From Fratercula arctica (taxonomy: Eukaryota; Chordata; Aves; Charadriiformes; Alcidae): a stretch of 64,000 bases of DNA. A model generated the notes under the pieces. It made no database searches. It was given only the letters and a program-made list of their open reading frames with translations, and was not told the origin of the DNA. The translations under genes and the position numbers were made by a program. The stretch's first letter is position 1. Every line of letters begins with the position of its first letter. This document shows, in pieces, positions 29,501-44,500 of this stretch. The DNA lies in contig CANTUZ010000002.1 in assembly GCA_947846985.1 (NCBI GenBank), positions 149,539,889-149,603,888 of the forward strand, in the 5' to 3' direction.

Positions 29501-32500
29501 ATATTTTCAGTTACTTCTACTTGGTTTAGGAACCCTATCACCCTATAATTAAAGGAACCTTAATGGTTTTCCATATTGCCTCCTGCCTCATAATGTGCTT
29601 ACAGCCATCTAACTTAACACTTTCCTGTGGTTTTGTTTTGCAAAAGGACAAAGTAGGTGATAATATCCACACATAGCATTAAGCTACATGGAATACACTG
29701 TGCCATTTTATTTCAGTTAAGTGGCTGACTCAAAGCACCACTCAAAGTCAGTGACAGGCCAAGAGACATTTTATGCCTCCTTCCTGAACATTAACTGGTT
29801 GTGTGCGCTCCTTGGGGCACGGCTGGAAAAGCTGGACCTTGCTCACCCTGAAGCTCAGTCTAAAAAAGGTAGACATTCAGTTCCTTTTTCACCTTCTGTA
29901 ACTGTTACACAGATTACACGTATCTCAGCCATACAGTCAATGCAAACAGAACACAAAGCTTAAACCACCACAAGGTAATGTCCCATATAAAATAAGCATC
30001 CACAATTTCAGTTGTTTCGTTCCCTTTTTGAGAACTACTTCCGAACTGCTGGAATTCAACAGCTCTAGAATTTCTCTTCAAGCAAGAAGGACAAGTGAAA
30101 ATGGCCCCAAGTTGCGCCAGGGGAGGTCTAGATTGGATATTCGGTAAAATTTCTTCACCAAAAGGGTTGTCAAGCACTGGAAGAGGCTGCCCAGGGAAGT
30201 GGTAGAATTGTCATCCCTGGAGGTATTTAAAAGATGAGCGGACACGGTGCTTAGGGACACGGTTTAGTGGTGGGTTTTGGCAGTGTTAGGTTGATGGTTG
30301 GACTCAATGATCTTAAAGGTCCTTTCCAACCTAGACAATTCTGTGATTCTATTCTAAGAGGGAAACCCACTCTAACATGAACAGGGCCTTCCTCTATGGC
30401 GATGCAGCGACCTGCACCTTCCAGCAGCCCCAGCGTGGTCACTCACACAGGGCACTGCCAAGGGACTGGCACATACTACACCCAGCTGCTATACACATGG
30501 GTTAGCTTCTCGTTTTATTACTGGGATACTTCAAAAGCTGTAGGGATTTTTTTTTTTTTTTTTTTTTTAAACCCAAACCATAAAGCCTATTTAAAAAAAA
30601 AAAAAAAAAGGCCAAATTACAGAAATCACTAATTTTACATAAAACCAGACAGGACATGAAACAAAGCATTAGTTAATTCCTAGAACTAAAACTGGTAAAA
30701 ATCTCATCTAAAACACAAAATGGAAAAGATTTTGCTACTGATACAAATAGGTAGGTGGAATTCAGCCTGAAGAATGAAATAGTGTGGACACTAAACCTGT
30801 TTCTCTACAAATACAACATTAAAAGGGGAGATTACTGGGTTTTGGTTAGAGGTCTGTTGGTTTTTCAAAGGCTGTGGTTTTCCTTGACTCTTATCAGGAA
30901 TTTATGTTAATTAGCTAATGTCTTACAGGTGCCATGAAACATCTGTTTAAGTCATTTATTTACTCACGTCCAAGCGAGCTGCTTGTTCTTGCAAAGGGAA
31001 GAAGTTAAAAACAAACCGCAGCGCACCAAAGGAAACGGTCATTAAACAGTGAGGAAAAGCAAAGTTTATTAAAACACAGAAAAATGTTACTCAAGGTGTG
31101 TTTTACCTAACAGGCCAATTTCTTCCTGATTTTTGTCCTGCTACATTTTCATTTGTTTTTTTTAGACTGCACAAGAGTTCAGGGTAACAAGCATCTCCAT
31201 GGCTGCTCGCAAGCCATTAGTACACTTTAAATACTGCCTCAACATAAGGAAAAATGCACCATGACATTTGTGTGTTTAAATTCTCCATTGCCCTATTCAC
31301 ACACTGGTATAATGTATTTCTCCGGAGTACGAAGTTTCCTAACACATTTCACAGTACACGGATTCATGCTCATTCCCATGGAAACCATCAGGGCCACAGG
31401 CACCGCAGAATCACTTCCTTGTAGAAACATTTCCGTAAAGGCAGCCCCAGGATTTCAATCGTGCAAGCAGCAGGGCATTAGATGTTATTAGCACACTGTT
31501 AGGAGGCAGCGATAGGGCTGTAATAAGATTAACATCCAAAATTCTGCTAGTTACAAGTGGGACTGAGCATTTCCCCAGGACTACTTACTGTATTATTTCT
31601 CCTATTTCACAAACCTCACTGAACTCAGATCTTTTGAAAACATTCAGTACTTTAGGCAATTCTTGTAAATTGCCAATACAATTTATATTTATTATTTTTA
31701 ATGAATTCAATATCTAACCATCATTTCAAGAATGAAAGCTGATGAATACACTCCTGTAGAGCACAACATATGGAAACTATACAGAAGCAGTAAAGGCAGG
31801 CACAGTTTCAACATCTTCCACTTGACACACTAGAGCCTTACACTTATACTTCAACATACAGTCAATACGTATGTTCTGGGTATTAGTGAATCATCATCGT
31901 TCAAATATTCACCGTGCTTATTGAGCTAGTAGTGTATTTGCAAGTAAAAGGTTTTCTCGTCAGCATCAACTTCTAGCAGCTTCCTATAAAAAGATTTAAA
32001 GATGACAGCCAAAAGCAGCAGTAGCAAATTTTATTTAACAGCCTATTTTTTAATCAGATTGTGCCAAACGGTTATCATTTTGAAGTTGCAGAAAAACTGC
32101 AAGACAGTCACCCTTATCTATTTGACCTTCAAAAATTAGGAAAATGGGACAGAGATAGATGGGGAGGAGGGAGTGGGGGGTGATCTGAGACTACCGATCT
32201 TTTTCAAAGACCATACCCTACACAACAGAACTGGAATAGATACGCTATTTAAGGGTGTGTCTTAAAATCATGAGTTCTATATGCATTCAACAGATGCTTC
32301 CAAGCAAGCAGTAAAATCCCTACTGGACATGACTTCCATGTCATTTTAATAATTTATAACCTTTTGTGCAACCATTTTTTCCACATTCAAGCACTGATCC
32401 TTTCTGGCAAATGCTTGGTTATGTGCTAAGGGGCTGCAACAGAGACAGATCCTCCTAGTAACAGGCACAGCAATCCAGAGAACAGAGCCTGGACCAAGTC

Positions 32501-35500
32501 TCAGTCTTCCTGCTGACTTAAAGTATAAAATTGAGGAAAAAAACATGAAAGTCAGTTATGGGTGGTAAGCTTCAGCTTCCCCACCTTTCAAATAGAGATA
32601 AGACTTGCCTTTGTACCACCATCTGCCTGAACATGGCCATGTGAAAACCACTTCTAGAAGAGCTCCATTTCTAATAATAACTCCTGTGACAGTAAGATTT
32701 AAAATAACCATTCTAATTTTATCACTGAAAATGCCAATGGATAAAGCAGTATAGCTTTCAGATTGTTCCCCAAAAGTGGTAGGATAGCTGCAGTAAATAC
32801 CCTGTATGTCATCCAAAGTTCAAAAAGCTTTAAAACAGTGAGATTTTTTGCATTGATAGTAATGTAATAGCAAAAAAAAAACCCTGAGTCTTAAAACTCA
32901 ACCCTATGTTAATGAAGAATTTTGTCAATGAGATTGCTTGTTTTCCTCAAATATGCATAAAAAAGAAAGATTCACAAGGAGTGACTTACACCTCCAACTA
33001 GGATGATAAACACTAAATGGGCACAACACTTGTTTAACAGGAATAGGTACAGATATTGTGTATTGCACAGACCTGGGGCTCCATGGAATGGGGAGGATGT
33101 GCAGCAAATGGCCTGCAAAGCAGGATAAAACATTTAAGCAGAACAAAGGCAGAGACTGACAAGCCTCATATGCTCACATCAACATCTTAACCCTTCTTTT
33201 CCAGTAAAAGACCAAATGTTTATAAAAGAGAATTAGCCTGTTATTGTATGCATGCAGCAAAATTCAGGTGCATCTTCAAACTCCAGTGAGTAAATAAGCA
33301 TCTTTATTAACTTTATAATTAGATTAAGCCCTCCCCCCCCCAAAGTGAACAAAGTGCTTATCTTAAATATACATCCACATACAAGTCATTCAACAATATT
33401 TCCATGCTTATTCCTAAATAACCTTGCGTATGCATGTTACAAAAGACATTATCAAAGTTATACCAGTTACACTGTTTTTGTTTTGCATTCTCAGTTTTAG
33501 ACTATTGGATAATCTTACAAAATACTAACAAGAATTCTTACTATACAGGCATGAAATTTTCCAATTTATTACATTAACAATGTATTTACTTTCCATTAAC
33601 ACACGATTATGCAGTAACATAATGTAACTGCTAAGCACTGCTGTTAAAGCAGGTATCACATCTCTGCAATCTTAACACTGCCTGAAGATTAAAAAAAATA
33701 ATATGAAAGGACAGCATGCTCAAAACTGTACCATCACTGAGAATGTATTTTGAGCATGTGTGCAAATATAGAAAAACACCATACAAAGTAATCATATCCA
33801 AAACATGTCTCTGGCAAAGATTAATTAAAAAAGACTACAGCAACAATCAGTTGAAAACACATTCTCTTTTTTCAAAGACTAGAAAAAACAGAAGACTTGT
33901 TTCTCTTCTTACAAGGCTTCTCCCAAGGCCTGCAAGATTCATTTGAAAGATTCATAGAAGAAAGAGTCCTAAAGCATAATAAGGCATAAAAGATGTTCAT
34001 TTTATACACACCACGAAGGGACTTTCAATATCTGTACCTGCTGTTTTTCTGCCCATGGCCTGCTGTATCTCCTACGCTTCCCTCAACTATACCATGCTGC
34101 ATGTCAGCCGTAAAGATTTTAATTTAGTTACAATAAATTGAAAACCAAATGAGAATAGTTAAGGATGTTTCAGTGTGCAAGAGGACATGATGCATCGTCT
34201 CAGAAAAGCCAGCAAACGTCATCTCCCCACTCGTAGACACCCATGCCAAAATTAACACCTAAATCAGACACAAAGGTAATGCTTATTGTCCCATTTGGTT
34301 CTGATGTAACATTTTAATCCCTGAAATGTAGTAAAGTATTTGAAAAGTGGTTGGCTGAAATATTCTTTTCCTTAGTATTAACACAGCCAAATAGGTATGA
34401 CAAGAGCACAATTTACTGTTTTCAACAGCTATGCATACATAATTACAAGGCAGAAGACAAGTTTGATATGCATATAATTGGAACAAAAAAATAATGAGAC
34501 ATTTAACTGTTAATGACAGTAGCGTAGAGGGCAACACTTTATTTCTCCTTGCACACAGCAAAAAAAGAAAAAAAAAAAGGCTGTTTTGAAATAATATTTT
34601 CCCCTTCGAGCCTTGAAGTGTAACACTATTCAACACATTTAAACCACCTTCACATTTAGATTAACTCCTTTTGTCAGCACACTAGTTTCACGGTATGAAG
34701 TGAGACCAGATGTTCTAGTTTTAAATGCCTCACTAGAGTATACTTACCATGACACTTAGTAGACGCTGAGTGCACCGATGCACTCTTACAAATCATTTAA
34801 AGTTTGTGCTCTGTTAGCAAGTATACCTGCTATCCATTGGCAGGGCACACCGAAATTTTAATCCTCAAACCACCATGATGTGGGTACTTTACCTGTTTCA
34901 GGTTAAGAAATCTCAAAAGGGTTAGTGTCTATATTTAAGAATTAAATCAATAGCAAGTACAAGAGTTTACAATTTAAAAAAAAAAAAAACAAAAAAAACA
35001 ACAAATGTCCCTTCCTTGCTAGAAGAAACCACTCAGATCCAGAACTGAAGGAACCCTAGATTAGCAAAACAATAACAAAAAAAACAAACCAACAGATCTT
35101 TTTTATATTGCTTTAAATAGAAATGTGTCAACGTAAGAAGGGGCATAAAGAGCACAGAAAACATAATATTCTTGGCACACTTCATTCAACTCTTTACCAC
35201 TTTGATTTGTACCACTGTTACTCTGGTAACAGACAAAGCGAACACATAAAATCCCGCAGGTCAGACACTGTGGGACATTATCCATAGAGAGCCATTAACT
35301 GTCCTGCTGAAGTGTAACGAACAGAGGTAGCCAGCTGGGGGGCAGAAGGGGTGGGAAAGCCAAGGCAGTTATAGCCTCAGAACTTCACTAAGCCTGAAAA
35401 ATGGGAAGTGTTACATTCCAGTGAGGTTCAACTTGCTAATACCCATCAATGCTTCCTCTTCTGAATGTAAACACAGATTATATGTCAGAAGTTCCCCTCT

Positions 35501-38500
35501 GGGTTATAGTCATGCAACTCAGTGTACCTGAAAATTAACAGAAAGTATATACATATGACCCAACTAATACAAAACACTTCTGTCTTCTCCACGGTTCAAG
35601 ATATCCGTGAACACATCAAGCTAGTATTCAATTCACACACTAACTCTCACTGTCAGCTTAATCTGACCTAAATTTTTAGGGAAACCAGTCAAGGGAAAGT
35701 CAAAGAGATGAAACATCAACCTAAAATTCCATTCAAACTCCTTTGGAGGACGCATAAAACACAATACAGTCAGAAGGACGTTATATCCTAAAATACCGTT
35801 CTACAGCTCTGCAATGTCAGGGAACTGTACGGAGAACAGCAGGCTGAGCACACAGTCCAGACATTTTTGCCAAGTCTTCAAAAAGGGTAAAAGGAGAGGA
35901 AAAGAAATGACACGAAAAGCTAGGAACAGCACAGTTATCACAACTTGAGAAAACATCAAAGTTTCTAGCCAGTTTAATATAGGCTTCACTACTATTACCA
36001 ACTTAAAATGAGAGGTACTCAAATACTACCAAAATTTATTGTTTTCCTCCCAAGAGGGTCAAAATCTTTAAAAAAAGTGCTTCAAAGAACATTTACAAGA
36101 TGAGCCTCAAAAACTGATTTCCAGTAAACATGACGTTGTTTCGTTTCATTTCCTATGATCAGACAAATCATCCTAAAAAAATTCTCACCCAAGAAGCTAA
36201 CTAGGCCTTCCCTATCAACAGATGAAGGCACCTCACATGTGCTTAGGACAAAAATGACTGGTAATAACAAATCAAGGCGCAAGCATCTTAAATACCACAA
36301 ATGTGAGCAGAGTAACTATTGAAAAACAGTTCAATAATTGATAGGATTTAGGGTTTGGGGGTTTTTTTTTTTTGTTTGGGTTTTTTTTTGGTTATGGGTT
36401 TTGGTTGTTTTGTGGTGTTTTGTTTTTTCTTAAAAAAAAAAAAAGAAGGTAGACTCACAAGCTTTTATCCATGTTAAAAAAAAAAAATTAATAAAAAACC
36501 CTCTACATACCATAGATGAGAATACAAACCATTAGGCACACTACATCATCATCACCCAATCAAGGACGATGTAATGAAGCTTACAGTAACAATGTTTAAG
36601 TAAATCAGTCATATCTGACACAAGAGAAACATCTATGTTATAGTCACACTGGTGCAAATACAAATGCAGACAAGGTCTACAACTTCTAACCTTTTTCTTG
36701 ACATATTTATGTTTTGGCCAATGTGTGTTTATATTTAATTTAGATAAATTGACAAGGTTATCTTAAGGTTTAGCTTAAGTCCTATACTTTAAACTTTAAA
36801 ACATGCAGCTAAATACATATTCAAAGATTCACAGAATTAAGTAGCTGGAACAAATACTACCTGGCATTAGAAGACCATCCTGAGTATTAACACGGCCTCT
36901 AACCCTCATCTCAGAGTTTGAAGGCCTAAAGAATCAGGTATGCCTCACCCACTGCTACCCATAAAGGCTTCTGTCGAAAGTTCCAGCAATATTCATTAAC
37001 TGCAGTATGGCAATTTGTTACCAGTATTAAGGCTTTCCACATTAGCAGCTATGAAGATAAAGGAATAGAAACCTATAGTTGTTCCAAGAAGCCTATGTAA
37101 CTTTTGATACTTTCTAAAATATATAAAACCCTGTGCGCAATGGGCATAAGTGTAAAAAGAATTCATATACAGGAGTTTAATTCCCATTAATGAAATAATA
37201 AAAGTAATGTGCATATTAATGCTTTAACATGTTGTTAAGACTCCAGATACAGTTTTATGCTAAGAGAAATGTATAAGAAAACCTTATTCAGTCTGTGAAC
37301 ACTGTGTTCTCCAAAAGCTTTAGTGAATATAATTTTCTGAATGCATACATAAATTCAAGAGGTTAGGAGTTTAAAAAGAAAAAAAAAAAAGTCATATATT
37401 GGTGCTTAGGGATTTAGTTAGATGAGGAATTATCTTCCTTCACTTTTACTCTCCTTCCTCTAATATCCTCATGCAGAGGATTTGCAAAGAATGAAACAGC
37501 TTCCCAGTAACAGCTATTTCCTTGTGACTACTCTGAAGGCAAACTTCATTAATAAAAAACACTTATTCGGCCTAGCAGTCAGCATGCTTGCCTTGCTAAA
37601 AGATCCCCATCTCCCAACCCACAGTTGTTATTTTCCCAGAAGAAAGTCTCCATATACCCAGTATCTACATACTAACAGTCAGACACAACCCACAATCCAC
37701 CACATGGAGTAATTGTTTTTGAATATTAGTTCAATTTCTATATTACATAAGCTTTTGTGCTCATCTAGTAAAAATGTTACTCATCCTGTCTGATCTTACA
37801 TCTCCGAGTGATACACGAGTTCATCTCTGTTTCTACAGTTTTTTATCTTGCCTGGTATCACTACTAAAAGTGTGAGAACTGCACAACTATGCAAAAGAGA
37901 CCTTTACTAAGTGCAATTTTAGACAGTTGAGCAGGTTTAGAAGTTTCACTACAAAAGCATTCTAGAGAAGTCTCCAAGCTTTGATGGAAATTCAGAGTCT
38001 CTTCACAGGACTACACCCTTTCCTGCTACTTCCAACACTAGACAATTTAAAAAACTGGAGAATCCACATGCTGCTTCCTTATACAAAATTAAACTTTTGT
38101 GTATCCCAGTAATAAGCTTACCCAAGAGTACAAGTTTGGAGGATGAGGCTACATAGTAATGGGAAATCTGTAAATGAAGAAAAACAACCGAAGTCTCACA
38201 ACACCCTACAGCCATCAACCTGCCACTTCCAGTAAAGTAATGTAATATTGAGCCTACATAATGTTATCATACATATGATTACTTTGTTGAAAAGAACACT
38301 AATATTGCAAAAGCAAATGCTGAAGTTACTACAAACACGAGACAAGGTTAGCCTGCAAAATTCCATTGCAATAATGCAGCAAACTGGATAACAAGAGTTT
38401 TTAATGACAACAAACCAACTCGCTCCATCTGCTCTCAGGGTCACAGCAGAGTTACTTTAGTACGAGAGTTCCTCCGCCTCTTTGCCTCATTTACTCACTT

Positions 38501-41500
38501 TGCTGTGCAAGAGAAAGGATGCAAAGGTACTACAGAGCACACACTTGCCACTCGTACAGTTAAAGGCTACAGCCTAGTGCACATGTACAAAAGGCCAAAT
38601 AAAAAAATGCAACAGCAGAATAGTATTTGTGGAAAAAAAAACCCTTACAATTTAAGAGATAATAAATATCAGGAAATGCAACTAATCAGGTTTGTTCATT
38701 GCACTCTGTTCTACCATAATGGCTCTCATTTAAGATCGCAGATGCAAGAGTCCAAGTATCTTTATCATTAATCCAATAAGCACAAAATTAACACAGTATT
38801 TCCTTCTCCCCCTCTCTCATTTCAAATTTTCCACTACAAGACAAGAAAATAATTGCATTTTAAAGACAAGAGCAATATTCCACAAGTGGGTTTATATCTG
38901 AAACCCTGTACAACAGAGTAGCGCTTCATGACACAGTCATAACACCAAAGAAAAACAGAAATGTTTTTTTGTTACATTATCTCCATGGCGTAATGCAGAT
39001 CCCAAATAAGTACAGGAAAAAGAATAAAAAAAAAGAGGAAAGATGATGCTCATTAGCTTTAAGGAAACAAAAAACAAGATATGAAAAAACCTGAACCAGT
39101 TGTTCATGATTCCATGAAAAGGTTATTTTCAATATAGCCATCTGTGTAAATCAACAATACACCACTAACGACGACATTCCCAGAAAATATATGATTTTTA
39201 GAGACAGATACAAAAGTTTTAAGTATGCAGTTGCAGTTTACACTTCAGACTTAAGATCTGTTTTGTAGAAACAAGAAAAATACCCAACTTTACAAATTCA
39301 GACTACTCAGACTAATAAATGTTCCAGCAAATTTATGGATCTTATTCTGCATTTTGACACCACTAAATGCAATCAATTGGTAACCCAATCTTCTTCCTTG
39401 CAGGAAACAGCAAGGCACAAGCATCTTCTCGTTTCCTAGATTAACACAGAAGGTCACTTGACTGCACAGATAGGTACTCGTAAAAGAAAACTGCCATGTC
39501 TATTCAGCTAACCGGAAAATTTCTTTCTATCCAAAGGAATATCTGCTGCTAATGTTCTAAAATCCATCAGCTTTCAGTCTGAAATTTATTGCACCTTACC
39601 TACTGAAGGAAAAGAATATAAGGTCAGTGAGCCAAATCTGACTAATTTCAGCAGGTGAATTCCAAAAAATTCACCCCCCACTAAAGAATTTCTAGAAATA
39701 CAACAAACAAAAGTCCGCCAACACATCTTGCAAACAAAAGAGAAAGGTAAGCAAATAATGGCACTGCTTTACATCTATTTCAGAGAGCGTGTAATAATTA
39801 TTACACCTTTGGGGGAAGATTCTGAGAGTGGCCTTTGAGTTCTCTGCTATGAAGGGTCATACAACCGTGAAACTGAAAATCTAGCCAGCTTATAAGCATT
39901 GAAAAAAACAGCTCACAAAAGTCCTGCACAACCTAGTTTAAACTACATCCATTAATTTTGTCAGAAATATGTAAGTGTTCAAGCTATAATATGGCTCTCT
40001 TATATACCTGGACTTGACTATCTACACAAAAAACATCGGAAGAGCCTCCAGCAATTGTAGTAAAAGCTACACATTACAACCCTTGCTTTATCTGTTGCTA
40101 CTTCTCTGTTCAGCAGGGAAAAGGGATTTTGTTGCACACAAGCAACCAGGAATAAAGCCTATATTCTTTCTTTCCACGCATCCCTCACATGCACACACCA
40201 GAGCCATGCTACCCTTTCTCCTCCATATGTGAAGCTTAGAAAAGGCACGTCCTTTCTTTCAATGAAAAGGTAGATAACAAAATTTTGTCTCTGTTCACAA
40301 AGGACAAAAAATCCTAGATATCTGGTCACAACCACACCTCTTCCAATCTCTGAGTGACATCCCTGCAATTAAATACAGTTGCAATCAACTGTGAATGCAG
40401 CTGGTACACCTCGAACTAGCTGCCCTGATGTACCAACAGGCAGGTGAGGGTATGCAAAAGTCCCAGAACTAATAATAAACCAAAGTAATTTTTAGTCTTC
40501 ATATGTCTGAGTTTTGTCATTCTCAAATGGCAGAAGGTGATCATAAGGTGATCTTAATCCTGTATTTCTTTTAAAACACAACTACAAAATGGCTTAAGGT
40601 GACCACATCAGATACACATGTTCTAATGGTATAAGACACTGAGCCACTCGAATTATGAGTCTAGTTCCCTGTAGAATATAAACTTAGATGATGTCCACAC
40701 TCATACGTTAAGTTCTTCCACCTATACTTCCAAAGCTGCTGGTAGCTTTACTAAACTTAAGACAGACAGCTCTCTCGAAGAAATAAGTCCTTAGGCACTC
40801 CATGCAAGTAGATATCTGAGCAGAATAAAGAGACTATTTGAAGAATAAGCTCACTCACCTTCCAGAACTGCCTTTATAAAGCAATCCACACGATAAAAAA
40901 AAAAAAAAAAGCTTACAGGACTCCACATGGAGAAACGGCTTTAAGAAGGTGTGAGCTCTAATTATGTTCAAAAGCTTTCTGCAAACCAAGCTGCAGAAAC
41001 CCAGTCATGGGGTTTTTGCAGTTCTTACATTAAAAGCACCATTTGTTCTTCTACGATTATTGCAAATGGACACGCACAACAAAATTTACAATTACTGTTT
41101 TTAAGAACTCCAGAAGGTATTTAAGATTCTTCATAAACCTCTTCGTAATCATAATCATCACAAGTTTGAGTGATCAGGTAAATGCTAATATCTCCAAAAA
41201 AAAAAAAAAAGGAAATATGAAAAGGTTGCTTAACTACAGCCATACAGAAGGCCAAACACCCCTCTGCCCTCCCCTCGAAAAAAAGGACAGAAATATGCAT
41301 ATGACCACTACTGCTGTGAGCAGAAGTTTTCTTTGGGCTACTCAAACGGAGAGAACACGATGGAATCTCTATCCAAATACACTGTTGAAATTTCCACAAC
41401 GGGAAGCGAAGACAACAGAATGTGATGTATTACACTCATCTTCCTATCTTTTTCTCAGGATAGTAAAAAACTTAATATAGGAAATCTTAAAGAAGTTTGT

Positions 41501-44500
41501 ATCTGAATGAATCTGAATGAAAAAGCACACTATAAATGTGGGTTTGTGGAGACATTTTTTTACCCTTTGATTTCGAACATTTCTTGCAAAGAACTACTTT
41601 GGAAACTGCTCTCATTAGACGTTTATTCATTAAGCACATAATTTTTCTGACACACTGCTGTATCAACAAAAGCTCAATGTAAAAACTTAAACACATGGGA
41701 TACTTTGCTGAACCAATAGAAGCTGAATCAGCACAAGCACTTTATGACAGCGTAAATCAGTGACATATTAGGACTTTCCATAATATGCAACTAAACACGT
41801 TATCCCTTACAGTTGTATAAATTCTTATATAGACTCCACTTCCCTGCTCACTAAGGATGAGTTAAACACAGTGATCTGTAGAACAAGCATAGTAGCTGCC
41901 ACTACTAATCTTTATTACTAAACAAACCCAAAGCAAATCACAATATTGTCTTAAAATAACAGAAGTCTCCTATTTCTATTCATCACATAGTCTAAACTGC
42001 AATGCTCACTCAATTCAACAATTCAGAAGATGACCAGTTCCAAAAAGAGAGTACCTCAAAGGTACCTTACTTAACAAACCTCCTCAACATCAATAGCTCG
42101 GAATCCACACGCAATCAGCGTCTTTTTCTGTGTTGTAAAAACAACTGGACAGAGACAATTTTCTTTGACACTGCAGTCGTTCCTTGCATTCCTGAGATGG
42201 ATGAAGAACACCATCCACCTTTGCTTATCATGCCTCATTCCTAATTCAACATTCCTAACTTGAAACTGTCAATATATCTGAATGCATAGATAACTTCTGT
42301 CTCCTACAGATCTCTCAAAAATGAACTGGAAAACAAAACAACGTTCAAGCTATCAAAAACAGAATAAAATACTTAGAATCTTATTATCATACTGATACAG
42401 TAGCTAGCCGTATGTATCATTTGATGACTGAGACCTTAACTATCTAGCAGAAATGCTGATAGAAAAGGGTACAGACTTGTATTTTTCCTCTCCTTTCTGG
42501 CAAACTGTGAAGATTGGAAATCTACGTTCACATTTAATTTCAGAAGCATTTTATAAACAAGCATTCAGGTACTCCAATCAAGTTATCAAATGTCTACAAT
42601 CTGACATAGTTCTCCCTCAATCTTCCTACATTTTGGTGCTATTATTTTTGGGGAATACTCTAACAATACTAACATTTTAAGAAGTTATGCGGCTTTAGTC
42701 TATCTTATTAGTCAGGGTTTCATTGTTAGCTTTTACTTCTGCCATGTCAGTGCTTTTTAATCTACTATTGTGTTACCTGAAACAAAATTCCACTTGATCT
42801 AAATCCAAATTACACCATCACGTAATAAAATAAAGAATTAATCAGATTAAAATAAGAAATAAGTTAACTATTGGATGGTCTACTTGTACCAAATTTAAAA
42901 GGATGCCAGAAATGTAGGTATTCCTGCATTGTTACGTATTATGCTTTAAGGTCACATACTGAGATTCAGAACTTATTCTCTTCATTACTAATATGATTTT
43001 CTTTTACTTTACTGCTCCTCTGAAATAACAAGCTTTCTAAAAGTACTTTCACTTTCTCATATATACAGGAGACTGACGCATCTTCTATTTTGCAAACACA
43101 GACCCCAAAAAAACCCTACATAGTGATGTCTTATGCTTTCAAAGCAGTCCCATTTGAAAGGATTACTTCTGCCACTGCCAAGAGATGAGGCACCAGTGGA
43201 GAGAAAGAGATCGCTAACTTCTCTGACACCCAGCAAAATCTGTGCCCAGTTTTGTCACGTAATCACCCTGGTCATCAAGATGATTGATGAAGTCTCATTA
43301 CTTTGTGAAAGTACAGATGAGACATTTAAATAAGATATTAGAAGTGTTCTATCAGAATTTCAGTAAGAGATTCTAAGGACTTGCAATGGGAGACACTTTG
43401 CTTACATATCAAGCACATTTACGCCAACACTTCACCACAGGCGTCATGGAAGTTTGTGAATCACACTGTTAGTGTCCTGAGAACGCTTTGTGTAAGGTCC
43501 ATTGAAAGATGTCTTCTGCAAGTGGAAAGGGGAAAGCTTTCCACTGTTTTCAGTAAGCCACCTTCCTCCGTACAGACTCCACTCAACAGGCGTCACTGTG
43601 CTGTACCAGAAGAATACACAAGGACACGGAAAAAAACAAAAGCGTAACGCAAAAAGTATTCATAGGTATTTGTTCGACTGTCAGAAGCAGACCATCAGGG
43701 CCACCCACAGTCGATTTTAGTGAACAGTAGGACACAAAGTAGATTACACATCCAATAGAGAACAGTTTTGAAACATCTGTTCTCTTTATTTCCTTAAAGC
43801 AGAAACAAAAGAAATCAAATGCAATAGTTGTTATTAAGTCCAAAATTGATAAAACAGCTTTTACGCCAACAGAAATGGAGTTAAAGGTGCCAAACTGTAT
43901 CCTGCTCTTAACTATTCCCTTTTTCATTGTTCCCTCAAACTTGCTAATAAAAAGCCACAGAAGAGCACACTTTTGCACTGTCCAGCGCACTGTCCATCTG
44001 GCACTAGCCTGCTTGCAACAGCAGCAGTCTGCTGTCAGCTGCTATATTTTTAGGGCTACATTTCATGTGTGGTCAGTTTTCACCGCTCCTTGAAAATCCT
44101 ATGTGCACCATAGCCACAGATACGCAGACAGATGAACAGAACACCGCAGAAATACTCTAATTAATTCAAATTTTCTCTTTCACAAGAACAACTATACACA
44201 AATAAGTTATTTTTCCTCTTCCCAAACATTTACTATACTGCATAACTCCAGGATAATGAATGGGGACTATCATTAATAAATGCCAATTAGGCTTCAAAGC
44301 CCCAAAATTACGATTTTCCTTCTCACTACCAGTATACTGATTCTCCTTTGCACTTCAGCTATACAGTGTTCTAGTGATATTTGGGAAAGATGATGCAGAA
44401 ATAACAAATAATGCTTCCAAACTTAAGAAGTTTACATAACTATTTTTTCCCCGCTTTATGTCACTGTGAGTAATATCAATTGCATGAGACATGACCTGAC

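Noticed and set aside
36833..36930. Possible CR1 tail (ATTCACAGAATTAAG) in EIF3H intron 1
   Set aside because: Only the first dozen bases resemble a CR1 end; the conserved CCTTAAAGATCATCTAG block does not follow.
41043..41480. 145-codon plus-strand ORF
   Set aside because: No similarity recognised; includes a poly-lysine stretch from an A-run; antisense to an EIF3H intron.
43583..43990. 135-codon minus-strand hydrophobic ORF
   Set aside because: Hydrophobicity reflects T-rich sequence; no family motif, splice context or promoter.
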